Program-made: the position numbers and the translations under genes | Source: Zunongwangia mangrovi | GTDB lineage: Bacteria; Bacteroidota; Bacteroidia; Flavobacteriales; Flavobacteriaceae | Direction: 5' to 3' | NCBI RefSeq assembly: GCF_900112105.1 | Contig: NZ_FOKV01000001.1 | Coordinates: 1,240,001-1,304,000 of the forward strand | DNA: 64,000 nucleotides | Notes under the pieces: generated by a model | The model's input: the letters and a program-made list of their open reading frames with translations, nothing else | The model's database searches: none | What the model was told of the DNA's origin: nothing | Part shown: positions 20,909 to 29,314 of the stretch, piece by piece | Numbering within the stretch: position 1 is the first letter of the stretch | Layout of the letters: each line of letters begins with the position of its first letter

Positions 20909-22558
20909 ATGAAGAATTTTAAATATATACTAGGCCTTTTGATCATTCTTGGTAGCTTTTTACAAAGCTGCCAGGATGATGATCACGACTTTGGAGAAGT
21001 CGTGGCGCCCTCAAATCTTTCTTTAGAAGCAACTATTGTTAATGCAGATGCTGATAATCCTTATGGAGACGGTAGTGGGCAGGTGCAGTTTGTGGCTTCA
21101 GCAGAGAATGCGATAAACTACAAATTCGCTTTTGGAGATAATACTTCAACTAATGTTTCAGATGGTAATGTAATGCATTCGTTTACTTCAACAGGGGTAA
21201 ATGAGTACGTGGTGACCGTGATTGCTACAGGTACAGGTGGTACGGCATCTTCAATGACAACTACAGTAACTGTGTTTAGCGAATTTGATGATCCAGAAAC
21301 CAAATCTTTATTAACAGGGGACGATACTAAAACATGGTATGTAGCAGCTGCACTACCAGCTCATTTAGGAGTTGGGCCGGTGGAAACGGTAACACCAGAT
21401 TATTATGCTGCTGCACCGTTCGAGAAAACAGGAAATCCTTGTTTCTATGACGATATGATCACTTTTAGTTTAGATGCTAATAATAATATCGTATTCGATC
21501 ATAATAACAACGATGCTACATTCTTTAACGTAGATTTCTTAAGCGTTGGTGGTGGTGGCGGTTCAGAAGATCAATGTCTTTTATTTGATACTTCTGGCAA
21601 TAAATTCGTAAATCTGGCTTCAGCGCAATCGGGCTTGGGAGAAGATGTTTCTACCGGCACGCAAATGATGATCTCAGATGGTGGTTTTATGTCCTATTAC
21701 ATAGGCACAAGTACTTACGAGATCTTAGAGATTACAGACGATTATTTACATGTACGCGGAATTCCTGGTTCTAATCCTGCATTAGCATGGTACATAAAAT
21801 TCACTACAGATCCTGAAGGTGGTGCTGGCGGAGGAAACCAATCTGCTGAAGGAAGTGAGTTAGAAACTGAATTCGAAAACCTTGTTTGGGAAGAAGAATT
21901 TGAGGGTGCTTCTTTAGATGCCGATAGCTGGAATATCGAAACCGGTAATGGTGATAATGGTTGGGGAAATAACGAAAGCCAGTCTTACACGGCAGATAAT
22001 GCAGTAGTAAGTGACGGTACTTTAAAAATCAATGCGATTGCCGAAAATACAAATGGATTTGATTATTCTTCAGCAAGAATAACTACGATGGATAAACAGG
22101 AGTTTGAATATGGTAGAGTTGAGGTGCGAGCTAAGCTTCCTTCTGCTGCCGGGACCTGGCCTGCTATCTGGATGCTGGGATCTAATTTTGCTGAAGTTGG
22201 TTGGCCAAATAGTGGAGAGATCGATATTATGGAGCATGTAGGTAACGATCTTGGAGAGGTTTTAGGTACACTTCATATGCCAGGAAACTCTGGTGGAGAA
22301 GGAATTTCTAAAGGAACTGAAGTTGAAAATGTGGAATCTGAATTCCATACCTATACTCTAGAGTGGACTGCAGATCATATTCTTTTTGCTGTAGACAATG
22401 TAGTGTTTCATGAATTTGAGAATAATGCAAGTACACCATTCAATCAGCCATTTTTCTTAATTCTGAATGTGGCCATGGGCGGAACGCTAGGAGGAGCAAT
22501 AGATCCTGATTTTACTCAGGATACTATGGAAGTAGATTATGTGAAAGTTTTTCAATAA
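20909..22558 (+). CDS. PKD-GH16 laminarinase lipoprotein
   Basis: 549 residues. A lipoprotein signal (LGSFLQSC-QDDD) is followed by a PKD domain at about 35-130, an unassigned module at about 130-295 and a GH16 domain at about 315-549. The GH16 active site is GEIDIMEHVGN, with E437 as nucleophile, D439 and E442 as acid/base. The extra residue in the motif marks the beta-bulge type found in laminarinases. GH16 enzymes of this kind cut internal beta-1,3 links. The lipid anchor and PKD domain suggest that it acts on the cell surface on long chains before import. The gene lies 14 bases after its neighbour, in the same operon. Confidence 0.94.
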   Translation: MKNFKYILGLLIILGSFLQSCQDDDHDFGEVVAPSNLSLEATIVNADADNPYGDGSGQVQFVASAENAINYKFAFGDNTSTNVSDGNVMHSFTSTGVNEYVVTVIATGTGGTASSMTTTVTVFSEFDDPETKSLLTGDDTKTWYVAAALPAHLGVGPVETVTPDYYAAAPFEKTGNPCFYDDMITFSLDANNNIVFDHNNNDATFFNVDFLSVGGGGGSEDQCLLFDTSGNKFVNLASAQSGLGEDVSTGTQMMISDGGFMSYYIGTSTYEILEITDDYLHVRGIPGSNPALAWYIKFTTDPEGGAGGGNQSAEGSELETEFENLVWEEEFEGASLDADSWNIETGNGDNGWGNNESQSYTADNAVVSDGTLKINAIAENTNGFDYSSARITTMDKQEFEYGRVEVRAKLPSAAGTWPAIWMLGSNFAEVGWPNSGEIDIMEHVGNDLGEVLGTLHMPGNSGGEGISKGTEVENVESEFHTYTLEWTADHILFAVDNVVFHEFENNASTPFNQPFFLILNVAMGGTLGGAIDPDFTQDTMEVDYVKVFQ

Positions 22559-22653
22559 AGAAAATACATAATTTCAGGTTAGATTTTTAATGAAATAGGG
22601 GTTGCCTGGAGGTTAATCTGTTCTTCCTCGTAGCCCTTATTTAATTTTTGGAT

Positions 22654-24942
22654 ATGAAAAAAAGACTAGCAATAATAGGAGTATTTCTGTCATTAGGTTT
22701 ACTGGCATTCTCCACCTATAAAAAGCCTGTGGTAAAATCTACAGATCCAGCCGATATAGAGCAAAAAGTAGATTCGGTTTTGGCTTTAATGACGCTCGAA
22801 GAAAAAATCGGGCAGATGGTACAATATAACGGAAGCTGGGATGTAACCGGTCCCGCTACCGGAACAGATAACGAAAAGAAACTCGAGAATCTTAAAAATG
22901 GTCTTGTTGGTTCTATGCTTAACGTGACTTCTGTAGAGCACACGCGTGAAGCACAAAAGATCGTGATGGAAAATAGCCGACTTAAAATTCCGTTGATTTT
23001 TGGTTATGATGTAATCCATGGGTATCAAACTATGTTTCCTGTGCCGCTTGGCGAAAGTGCAAGTTGGGATCTGGAATTGATGGAGAAAACGGCAAGAGTT
23101 GCGGGTAGAGAAACTGCAGCTGCCGGAGTTCACTGGACGTTCGCGCCAATGATGGATATTTCTCGCGATGCCCGTTGGGGTAGAATTATGGAAGGTGCCG
23201 GGGAAGATCCTTACCTGAATTCGAAAATTGCTGTAGCCAGAATAAAAGGTTTTCAGGGGGACGATCTTTCAGATGCTAAAACTATTGCTGCCTGTGCCAA
23301 GCACTTTGCTGGTTATGGTTTTGCTGAAGCTGGTAGAGATTATAATACTGTAAATGTTGGAATTTACGAGTTAAATAATACAATCTTGCCTCCGTTTAAA
23401 GCGGCTGCAGATGCAGGTGTCGCAACTTTTATGAATTCATTTAACGAAATAGATGGAGTGCCGGCAACGGCAAGTACCTATTTACAGAGAGATTTGCTTA
23501 AAGCTGATTGGGATTGGGACGGATTTGTAGTTTCAGATTGGGGCTCTATAACCGAGCTTATTCCGCATGGGGTTGCAAAGGATAAAAAAGCTGCTGCAAA
23601 ATTAGCGGTAAAAGCTGGTAGCGACATGGATATGGAAGGTGGCGCGTACGAGTCTTCTTTAAAAGAATTGATCGAAGAAGGTAAAGTTGATGAAAAATTG
23701 ATTGACGATGCAGTAAAACGAATTCTTCGAGTAAAGTTCAGATTAGGGCTATTTGATGATCCTTATAAATATTGTGATGAAGCTTTCGAGGAATCTGAAT
23801 TATATTCTGAAGCTAATCAACAAGTCGCTTTAGAAGCCGGGAAAAAATCGATCGTTCTTTTAAAAAATGAGAACGATATTTTACCAATTTCAAATTCGAT
23901 AAAAAACATCGCTGTTATTGGGCCACTGGCGAACGATAAAGATTCGCCGCTTGGGAATTGGAGAGCACACGCTGTGGAGAATTCGGCTGTTTCAGTTTTA
24001 GAAGGGATTAAAAATCATGCACCAAAAGGTGTAAAAGTATCTTATGCTGAAGGTGCTAAGCTTTCTACAGGAGATCGTTCGTTCTTAAATCCTATGACCT
24101 TTAACGAAGATGATAAAAGTGGTTTTGCTGAAGCTGAAAAATTAGCAAAAGCATCAGATTTGGTGGTTTTGGTTGTTGGTGAAGATGCTTTTCAAACAGG
24201 AGAAGGGCGTAGCCAGGCAAATGTTGGATTTGCCGGAGTTCAGGACGCTCTTATTAAAACTATTCAAAAAGCGAATAAAAATGTAGTGATGGTTTTAATG
24301 AATGGTCGCCCAATGGATCTTAATTGGAGTGCTAAAAATGTTCCTGCTATTGTAGAATCTTGGTTTTTAGGTTCACAACATGGTAATGCGGTGGGCGAAG
24401 TTTTATTCGGTAAATACAATCCTTCTGGGAAATTACCGGTTTCTTTTCCGCAGAATTCAGGAATGGAACCTTTGTATTATAACCAAAAAAGCACCGGTAG
24501 ACCAGATGGTGGCGCCCAGGTAACCTACTCTCATTACACAGACTCGCCAAGAGAAGCTTTGTTTCCTTTTGGATTCGGACTTAGTTACGCTGATTTTGAA
24601 TACGATGACATCAAATTAAGTGCTGATTCATTTTCTGAAAATGGAGAAATAGAAGCTACAATTTCAGTAAAAAATACAGGGGAAATGGCCGGTGAAGAAA
24701 CCGTTCAACTGTATTTGCATGATCTTGTAGGAAGTATTACAAGACCAAATCTAGAATTAAAAGCTTTTGAAAAAGTTTCTTTAGCGCCAGGAGAAAGCAA
24801 AACCGTGAAGTTTACTATCGATAAAGAAATGATCACATACTTTACGGCTAATAAAAAATGGGAAGCTGAAGCCGGGGATTTTGAAGTGATGATTGGTGGA
24901 AATTCTGTAGATCTTAAAAAAGCTAATTTTGAATTTAAATAA
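22654..24942 (+). CDS. GH3 beta-glucosidase (BglX-like)
   Basis: 762 residues from ATG 22654, just after an in-frame TTG. The N-terminal stretch LAIIGVFLSLGLLAFSTYK is a signal peptide or anchor, so the enzyme works in the periplasm. The barrel and C-terminal domains of GH3 are complete. The nucleophile is D295 in VVSDWGS, and substrate-binding KHFAGYG and the GYDVIHG loop are present. A fibronectin III-like domain ends the protein (about 655-755). It would remove glucose from laminari-oligosaccharides brought in by SusCD. The 95 bases before it can fold into a weak hairpin (GGAGG with TCCTC), perhaps tuning expression relative to the upstream genes. Confidence 0.95.
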   Translation: MKKRLAIIGVFLSLGLLAFSTYKKPVVKSTDPADIEQKVDSVLALMTLEEKIGQMVQYNGSWDVTGPATGTDNEKKLENLKNGLVGSMLNVTSVEHTREAQKIVMENSRLKIPLIFGYDVIHGYQTMFPVPLGESASWDLELMEKTARVAGRETAAAGVHWTFAPMMDISRDARWGRIMEGAGEDPYLNSKIAVARIKGFQGDDLSDAKTIAACAKHFAGYGFAEAGRDYNTVNVGIYELNNTILPPFKAAADAGVATFMNSFNEIDGVPATASTYLQRDLLKADWDWDGFVVSDWGSITELIPHGVAKDKKAAAKLAVKAGSDMDMEGGAYESSLKELIEEGKVDEKLIDDAVKRILRVKFRLGLFDDPYKYCDEAFEESELYSEANQQVALEAGKKSIVLLKNENDILPISNSIKNIAVIGPLANDKDSPLGNWRAHAVENSAVSVLEGIKNHAPKGVKVSYAEGAKLSTGDRSFLNPMTFNEDDKSGFAEAEKLAKASDLVVLVVGEDAFQTGEGRSQANVGFAGVQDALIKTIQKANKNVVMVLMNGRPMDLNWSAKNVPAIVESWFLGSQHGNAVGEVLFGKYNPSGKLPVSFPQNSGMEPLYYNQKSTGRPDGGAQVTYSHYTDSPREALFPFGFGLSYADFEYDDIKLSADSFSENGEIEATISVKNTGEMAGEETVQLYLHDLVGSITRPNLELKAFEKVSLAPGESKTVKFTIDKEMITYFTANKKWEAEAGDFEVMIGGNSVDLKKANFEFK

Positions 24943-24943
24943 T

Positions 24944-25708
24944 ATGAAGACAAGATTAGCGATTTTAGGACTGGTTTTTCTGAGTTTGCAAAGTTGCGAT
25001 GCTCAGGAAAAAGAATTGATCTGGGAAGAAAATTTTGATGGAGATAGCTTAAATATGGATTATTGGAGCTATGAGAATGGTGATGGCTGCCCTGATATTT
25101 GTGGTTGGGGAAATAACGAACGCCAGGTTTATCGTCCGGAAAATCTTGAAATTAAAGACGGCATGGCGGTAATTACTGCTGAAAAAGACGGTGACGATTA
25201 TTTCAGTTCTCGAATAAATACCAAGGAAAAGTTCAAATTTCAATACGGAACCATAGAAACCCGAGCTAAAGTTCCTGGTGGACACGGAATTTGGCCGGCG
25301 ATCTGGATGCTGGGTGATAATATTGGCGAAGTGGGCTGGCCTGCATCCGGAGAGATCGATATTATGGAATATGTAGGTCGAATGAAAGACACGTTACATA
25401 CCACTTTACACACACCTGCGACGCACGGCGATAACGCCAGTACTAAAGTGACGAAAATCGATAATGTAGAAGACGATTTTCATGTGTATAAAGTAGAATG
25501 GTCTAAAGATGAAATTGTTTATTTTATCGACGGAAAAAAAGTATATACTTTTTCACCAGAAGTGAAGGACGACGAGCATTATCCTTTTAGACATAAATTC
25601 TATTTTTTACTGAATATGGCGATTGGTGGAAACTTTGGCGGTCCCGAGGTAGATGACAGTATTTTTCCTACTAAATTCTATATCGATTATATAAAAGTGT
25701 ATCAATAA
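24944..25708 (+). CDS. GH16 laminarinase, single-domain lipoprotein
   Basis: 254 residues from ATG 24944, one base after the GH3 stop. The lipoprotein signal is VFLSLQSC-DAQ. Almost the whole mature part is one GH16 domain with GEIDIMEYVGR (E137 nucleophile, D139, E142 acid/base) and the flanking GIWPAIWMLGDN. It is the catalytic domain alone, unlike the multi-domain GH16 two genes earlier. The pair may divide labour between long chains at the surface and shorter ones in the periplasm. This is the last gene before the locus terminator. Confidence 0.95.
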   Translation: MKTRLAILGLVFLSLQSCDAQEKELIWEENFDGDSLNMDYWSYENGDGCPDICGWGNNERQVYRPENLEIKDGMAVITAEKDGDDYFSSRINTKEKFKFQYGTIETRAKVPGGHGIWPAIWMLGDNIGEVGWPASGEIDIMEYVGRMKDTLHTTLHTPATHGDNASTKVTKIDNVEDDFHVYKVEWSKDEIVYFIDGKKVYTFSPEVKDDEHYPFRHKFYFLLNMAIGGNFGGPEVDDSIFPTKFYIDYIKVYQ

Positions 25709-25724
25709 TCTGATATTAAGAATA

Positions 25725-25762
25725 AAAAAAGCCCTTTCAAAACTGAAAGGGCTTTTTTTTTG
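25725..25762 (+). terminator. Intrinsic terminator of the laminarin locus
   Basis: GCCCTTTCA (25731-25739) pairs with TGAAAGGGC (25744-25752), with A and T runs on either side. It probably also ends transcription of the small lipoprotein gene arriving from the right. Confidence 0.95.
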
Positions 25763-25792
25763 GTTAGTAAGTTGATTGTTAGTCTTTGTGTC

Positions 25793-25945
25793 TTAATCTA
25801 CCGCGTCTTCTACAGCATCACCTGCATCATCGGCAGCTTCTTCTACGCTATCTGCAGCTTTTTCTACACCAGATTTTTCCTCTCGGCAAGAAGTAAGTAC
25901 AATAGTTGTTACAAGTGCGGCAAAAATAATTAAGGCTCTTTTCAT
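25793..25945 (-). CDS. Small acidic lipoprotein, 50 residues (CRE array member 1)
   Basis: MKRALIIFAALVTTIVLTSC is a clear lipoprotein signal, giving a 31-residue mature peptide that starts CREEKSG. The rest is a run of Ala, Asp, Glu and Val (KAADSVEEAADD, then AGDAVEDAVD) that would form an amphipathic acidic helix. The two genes to its right encode lipoproteins with the same MKR start and a Cys-Arg-Glu-(Glu/Thr) mature end, so this is a tandem family. Similar entericidin-like small lipoproteins are known, but no function can be assigned. Confidence 0.75.
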   Translation of the reverse strand: MKRALIIFAALVTTIVLTSCREEKSGVEKAADSVEEAADDAGDAVEDAVD

Positions 25946-25977
25946 AATATTAAGTTTTGGTTGGTTATTTATAATTC

Positions 25978-26331
25978 TTAGTAGTCGTCTGATCCGTCAA
26001 TTTCGTCTTCAACTTCTTCTGCAGCATTTTCAGTTTCATCTGCAGCGGTATTAACCGCATTTCCAGTCTCATCTACCGCAGTATTTACAGCGTCGCCAGT
26101 TTCGTTAGCTGCATTGTTAACTGCATCGCCAACATCCTGTCCCGCTTCTTTTATATCGTTGATAACTCCATTATCGTCATCATTGTAATCGTCCATTTCA
26201 TCCTCCTGGTCTTCAACCATACCGTCGTTTAATTCGGTATCATCAGTGTTGTCTTCTGCGGTTTCTCTACAAGAAGTTACTGTAAAAGAAATGGTTAAAA
26301 AAGAAGCTAATATTAAAAAGTATCGTTTCAT
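25978..26331 (-). CDS. Acidic repeat lipoprotein, 117 residues (CRE array member 2)
   Basis: The lipoprotein signal ends TVTSC-RET. Residues 22-58 are highly acidic (DEMDDYNDDDNG). From about 63 to 106 there are four consecutive 11-residue units: AGQDVGDAVNN, AANETGDAVNT, AVDETGNAVNT and AADETENAAEE. Such 11-mers form amphipathic helices like those of group 3 LEA proteins. A membrane-tethered, water-stress or envelope-shielding role is possible but unproven. It lies 32 bases upstream of array member 1 and is probably co-transcribed with it. Confidence 0.82.
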   Translation of the reverse strand: MKRYFLILASFLTISFTVTSCRETAEDNTDDTELNDGMVEDQEDEMDDYNDDDNGVINDIKEAGQDVGDAVNNAANETGDAVNTAVDETGNAVNTAADETENAAEEVEDEIDGSDDY

Positions 26332-26458
26332 AGTTTTTTGATTTATTAGTTTAAAATAAAAGTATAATCTAATTGAACAGGCTTGCTAAAAATTCTTGTA
26401 AAATTTTACTAAGACTGTTTTAAAACACGGTACAAATAAAGGTTTTTGTTAAATCTCC

Positions 26459-26671
26459 TTAATTATCATCACCAATTTTATCGATCTCCTCGTCGATTTC
26501 TTCATTTACTTTTTTGTCTACCTTTTTAGCGGTACGTTCCAAAACTCCTTCGTTTTCGGTTTTTTCGACTTCAACTTCTTTTACAACGGTTTTTTGAGGT
26601 TCTTCACGGCAAGACAAAAAAGTCGTTGCACTTATTGCCATAAATCCACCTAATAAAATTAATCGTTTCAT
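26459..26671 (-). CDS. Small charged lipoprotein, 70 residues (CRE array member 3)
   Basis: The signal ends ATTFLSC-REE. The mature 49 residues are rich in Lys, Glu and Val (KTVVKEVEVEKTENEG, then KKVDKKVNEEIDEEID) and should be a charged helix. It has the same start (MKR) and mature N-terminus (CREE) as the two genes that follow on the minus strand, with 127 bases between. It is probably the first gene of the array. No function known. Confidence 0.75.
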   Translation of the reverse strand: MKRLILLGGFMAISATTFLSCREEPQKTVVKEVEVEKTENEGVLERTAKKVDKKVNEEIDEEIDKIGDDN

Positions 26672-26774
26672 GATTTTTAAATATTGTTGTACAGGTCGAA
26701 ATTACGACGAATAAATTTTTATCGATATTTTTTAAATGAATTTTAGTAGAAAGTCTTAAAATACACTCAAAAAA

Positions 26775-28010
26775 TTAATGTTTTTGGTCTAGATAGGAGA
26801 GAACAGTGCGAGTTGCACCTGTGTTACTGTTTATAAAATGGCCGCTAATCATCCCCGTTTTAGATCTATATTCTTTGTCTTCTACCAGTTTGGTCATTGT
26901 TTGGGATAATTCTTCTGCGGAAGCAACCGAAAATAATCCAGCAAGTTGCTGAAGTTGTTTAGCTTCAGGAAATTTTTCGAAGTTCTTCCCAATAACAATA
27001 GGAACACCAAAAGTTGCAGGTTCTAAAATGTTATGAAGGCCGCTTGTGCCTGCTGCGCCGCCAACATAAGCAATGTCTGCGTAGCTGTAAACTCTTGTAA
27101 GCAATCCAATAGTGTCGATAATTAAAACCTGATATTCGTTAATTTCAGTATCTTTTTTTTCTGAAAATAAGATCGTTTTTTTAGCAATTTGAGCTTTTAA
27201 TTTTTCGATCTTTTCAGACTTTATTTCGTGCGGAGCGATGATGAATTTTACATCTTCAGAAGCATTATTGATAAAATCCAGTAAAAGTGCATCGTCTTCT
27301 GGCCAAGTGCTTCCGGCAACGATACAGGTTTTGTTTTCTTTGAATTTTGCTACAAATTCAAGCTGATTATCATATTCTAATTGTCTCGCAACTCGATCAA
27401 AACGAGTGTCACCGCTTACCGTGGTATTTTCAATATTAATTGTTTTTAAAAGCTGTTTTGAAGATTCATTCTGAAGAAAAATATGTTCAAAAACCTGAAG
27501 TGCCTGTCTAAATAAACTTCCGTAGGGCTTAAAATAGATCTGGTCTTTTCTAAACGCACCAGAAATTAGAAATGTGCGAATATTGTGCTTTTTTAATTCT
27601 TTTAAAAAGTTAGGCCAAATGTCATATTTGATAAAAAAGGCAAGCTTTGGTTTTACTGTCGATACAAAGCCTTTTGCATTTTTTGGAGTGTCTATTGGTA
27701 GATACACGATCGCATCTGCCAAAGGGTGTTTTTTCTTGTTTTCATAGCCAGAAGGCGAATAAAAACTAACCAAAATCTTATAATTTGGATATTGGTTTTT
27801 TAAAGCTTCCATAATAGGAACAGCTTGCTCAAATTCTCCCAAAGATGAGGCGTGAAACCAAACCCAATCTTTAGAAAAATCAATCTTTTCTAATTGCTGA
27901 AAAACCTGTTTTCTACCCTCTACAAATAGTTTGAGTTTTGGGTTAAACATGGCCGGCAAAGGAAGCGCCGCTTTGGTTAAATAAGTAAGTAAATTATAAA
28001 TGCCTCGCAA
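26775..28010 (-). CDS. kdtA: 3-deoxy-D-manno-octulosonic acid (Kdo) transferase
   Basis: 411 residues, the usual length of WaaA/KdtA. The enzyme adds Kdo from CMP-Kdo to lipid A precursor at the inner face of the cytoplasmic membrane. The N-terminal GT30 domain has HASSLGEFEQA, holding the conserved catalytic Glu, and a hydrophobic start suited to membrane association. The C-terminal half has YVGGAAGTSGLHNILEPATFGVPIVIG, here cited as YVGGAAG and HNILEPATFGVP, the sugar-nucleotide binding part. It is divergent from a DegT-type aminotransferase gene, with 95 bases shared between the two starts. Confidence 0.95.
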   Translation of the reverse strand: MRGIYNLLTYLTKAALPLPAMFNPKLKLFVEGRKQVFQQLEKIDFSKDWVWFHASSLGEFEQAVPIMEALKNQYPNYKILVSFYSPSGYENKKKHPLADAIVYLPIDTPKNAKGFVSTVKPKLAFFIKYDIWPNFLKELKKHNIRTFLISGAFRKDQIYFKPYGSLFRQALQVFEHIFLQNESSKQLLKTINIENTTVSGDTRFDRVARQLEYDNQLEFVAKFKENKTCIVAGSTWPEDDALLLDFINNASEDVKFIIAPHEIKSEKIEKLKAQIAKKTILFSEKKDTEINEYQVLIIDTIGLLTRVYSYADIAYVGGAAGTSGLHNILEPATFGVPIVIGKNFEKFPEAKQLQQLAGLFSVASAEELSQTMTKLVEDKEYRSKTGMISGHFINSNTGATRTVLSYLDQKH

Positions 28011-28078
28011 AACAAAGAATTTGGATTACAAAAGTAGGGGTTTCCTTAAAAATGTATGGCAATAGCTGCTATATTTCG

Positions 28079-28086
28079 TAATTTTG
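28079..28086 (+). promoter_or_regulatory. Candidate -7 box TAATTTTG for the DegT-type gene
   Basis: The box matches TAnnTTTG and lies 20 bases before the start codon at 28106. The -33 element is poor: ATG in place of TTG, 20 bases upstream. Confidence 0.4.
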
Positions 28087-28105
28087 ATTCCACAAGAAAA
28101 AACAA

Positions 28106-29239
28106 ATGAGAAAGATACAGATGGTTGACCTTAAAGGTCAATATGACGGAATAAAAGATCAAATAAATACTTCTTTTGAAGAGGTGATAACCTCCACAGC
28201 TTTTATAAACGGACCAGAAGTTCAAAATTTTCAAAAAGAACTCGAAGCATATCTTGGTGTAAAACACGTAATCCCTTGTGGGAACGGGACAGATGCTTTG
28301 CAAATTGCCATGATGGGGCTAGGTTTAAAACCTGGTGACGAGGTGATTACTGTAGACTTTACTTTTGCAGCTACCGTAGAAGTTATCGCTTTGTTAGGTT
28401 TAACGCCGGTTTTAATTGATGTTGAGCCAGATACTTTTAATATCGATCCTGAAAAAATTAAGTCGGCAATTACGCCAAAAACCAAAGCAATCGTGCCGGT
28501 ACATTTATTTGGCCAGTCGGCAAATATGGATGCGATCATGGAAATTGCTGAAGCTAACGATCTTTTTGTGATCGAAGATAATGCGCAGGCCATTGGCGGA
28601 AACTACCACGATAAAAACGGGAAAACCCATAAAACCGGAACTATTGGTCATGTTGGAGCCACCTCATTTTTCCCATCTAAAAACTTAGGGTGTTATGGAG
28701 ATGGTGGAGCGATCTTTACTAACGATGATGAATTGGCGCATACCATTCGCGGGGTTGTAAACCACGGAATGTACGAGCGTTATCATCATGATGTGGTTGG
28801 CGTGAACTCTAGATTAGATAGTTTGCAGGCAGCAGTTTTAAGAGCAAAATTACCAAAATTGGATACTTATAATGCGGCTCGTAGAAAATCAGCAGATCTT
28901 TACGATGCAGCTTTAAAAGAACAGGAAAATATAATTACACCGGTTCGTGTTGGCAAAGACGATACCCATGTTTTTCATCAATATACTTTACGAATCACGA
29001 ACGGAAAAAGGGATGATTTGGTAAAGCATTTTCAGGAAAATAATATTCCATGCGGCGTATATTATCCAATTCCGCTTCATAAGCAAAAAGCCTATGCCGA
29101 TGAACGTTACAATGAAGCCGATTTTGAAGTGACCAATCAACTGGTAAAAGAAGTAATTTCTTTACCAATGCATACCGAATTAGATGAAGAGCAAATCGAA
29201 TTTATTACATCGACTCTTATCGAGTTTGTGAACGCTTAA
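28106..29239 (+). CDS. DegT/DnrJ/EryC1/StrS-family sugar aminotransferase
   Basis: 377 residues, a PLP enzyme that aminates keto-sugar nucleotides for surface polysaccharides. The PLP lysine is K192 in SFFPSKNLGCYGDGGA. EDNAQAIGG near 157-165 carries the cofactor-stacking Asp and Gln pattern, and CGNGTDAL is the phosphate-binding loop. The C-terminal GVYYPIPLH motif is typical of the family. No other sugar-nucleotide genes are adjacent except the divergent Kdo transferase, so the sugar made cannot be told from context. Confidence 0.93.
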   Translation: MRKIQMVDLKGQYDGIKDQINTSFEEVITSTAFINGPEVQNFQKELEAYLGVKHVIPCGNGTDALQIAMMGLGLKPGDEVITVDFTFAATVEVIALLGLTPVLIDVEPDTFNIDPEKIKSAITPKTKAIVPVHLFGQSANMDAIMEIAEANDLFVIEDNAQAIGGNYHDKNGKTHKTGTIGHVGATSFFPSKNLGCYGDGGAIFTNDDELAHTIRGVVNHGMYERYHHDVVGVNSRLDSLQAAVLRAKLPKLDTYNAARRKSADLYDAALKEQENIITPVRVGKDDTHVFHQYTLRITNGKRDDLVKHFQENNIPCGVYYPIPLHKQKAYADERYNEADFEVTNQLVKEVISLPMHTELDEEQIEFITSTLIEFVNA

Positions 29240-29254
29240 TTTTAAAGTTAACGC

Positions 29255-29290
29255 TAAAAAAAGCCCAATCTTAAAGATTGGGCTTTTTTG
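29255..29290. terminator. Bidirectional intrinsic terminator between the DegT-type gene and fabD
   Basis: AGCCCAATCTT and AAGATTGGGCT pair with almost no loop, flanked by A and T runs. It lies between convergent genes and can serve both. Confidence 0.93.
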
Positions 29291-29314
29291 TATGTATTAT
29301 TTATTCTGAAGAAT

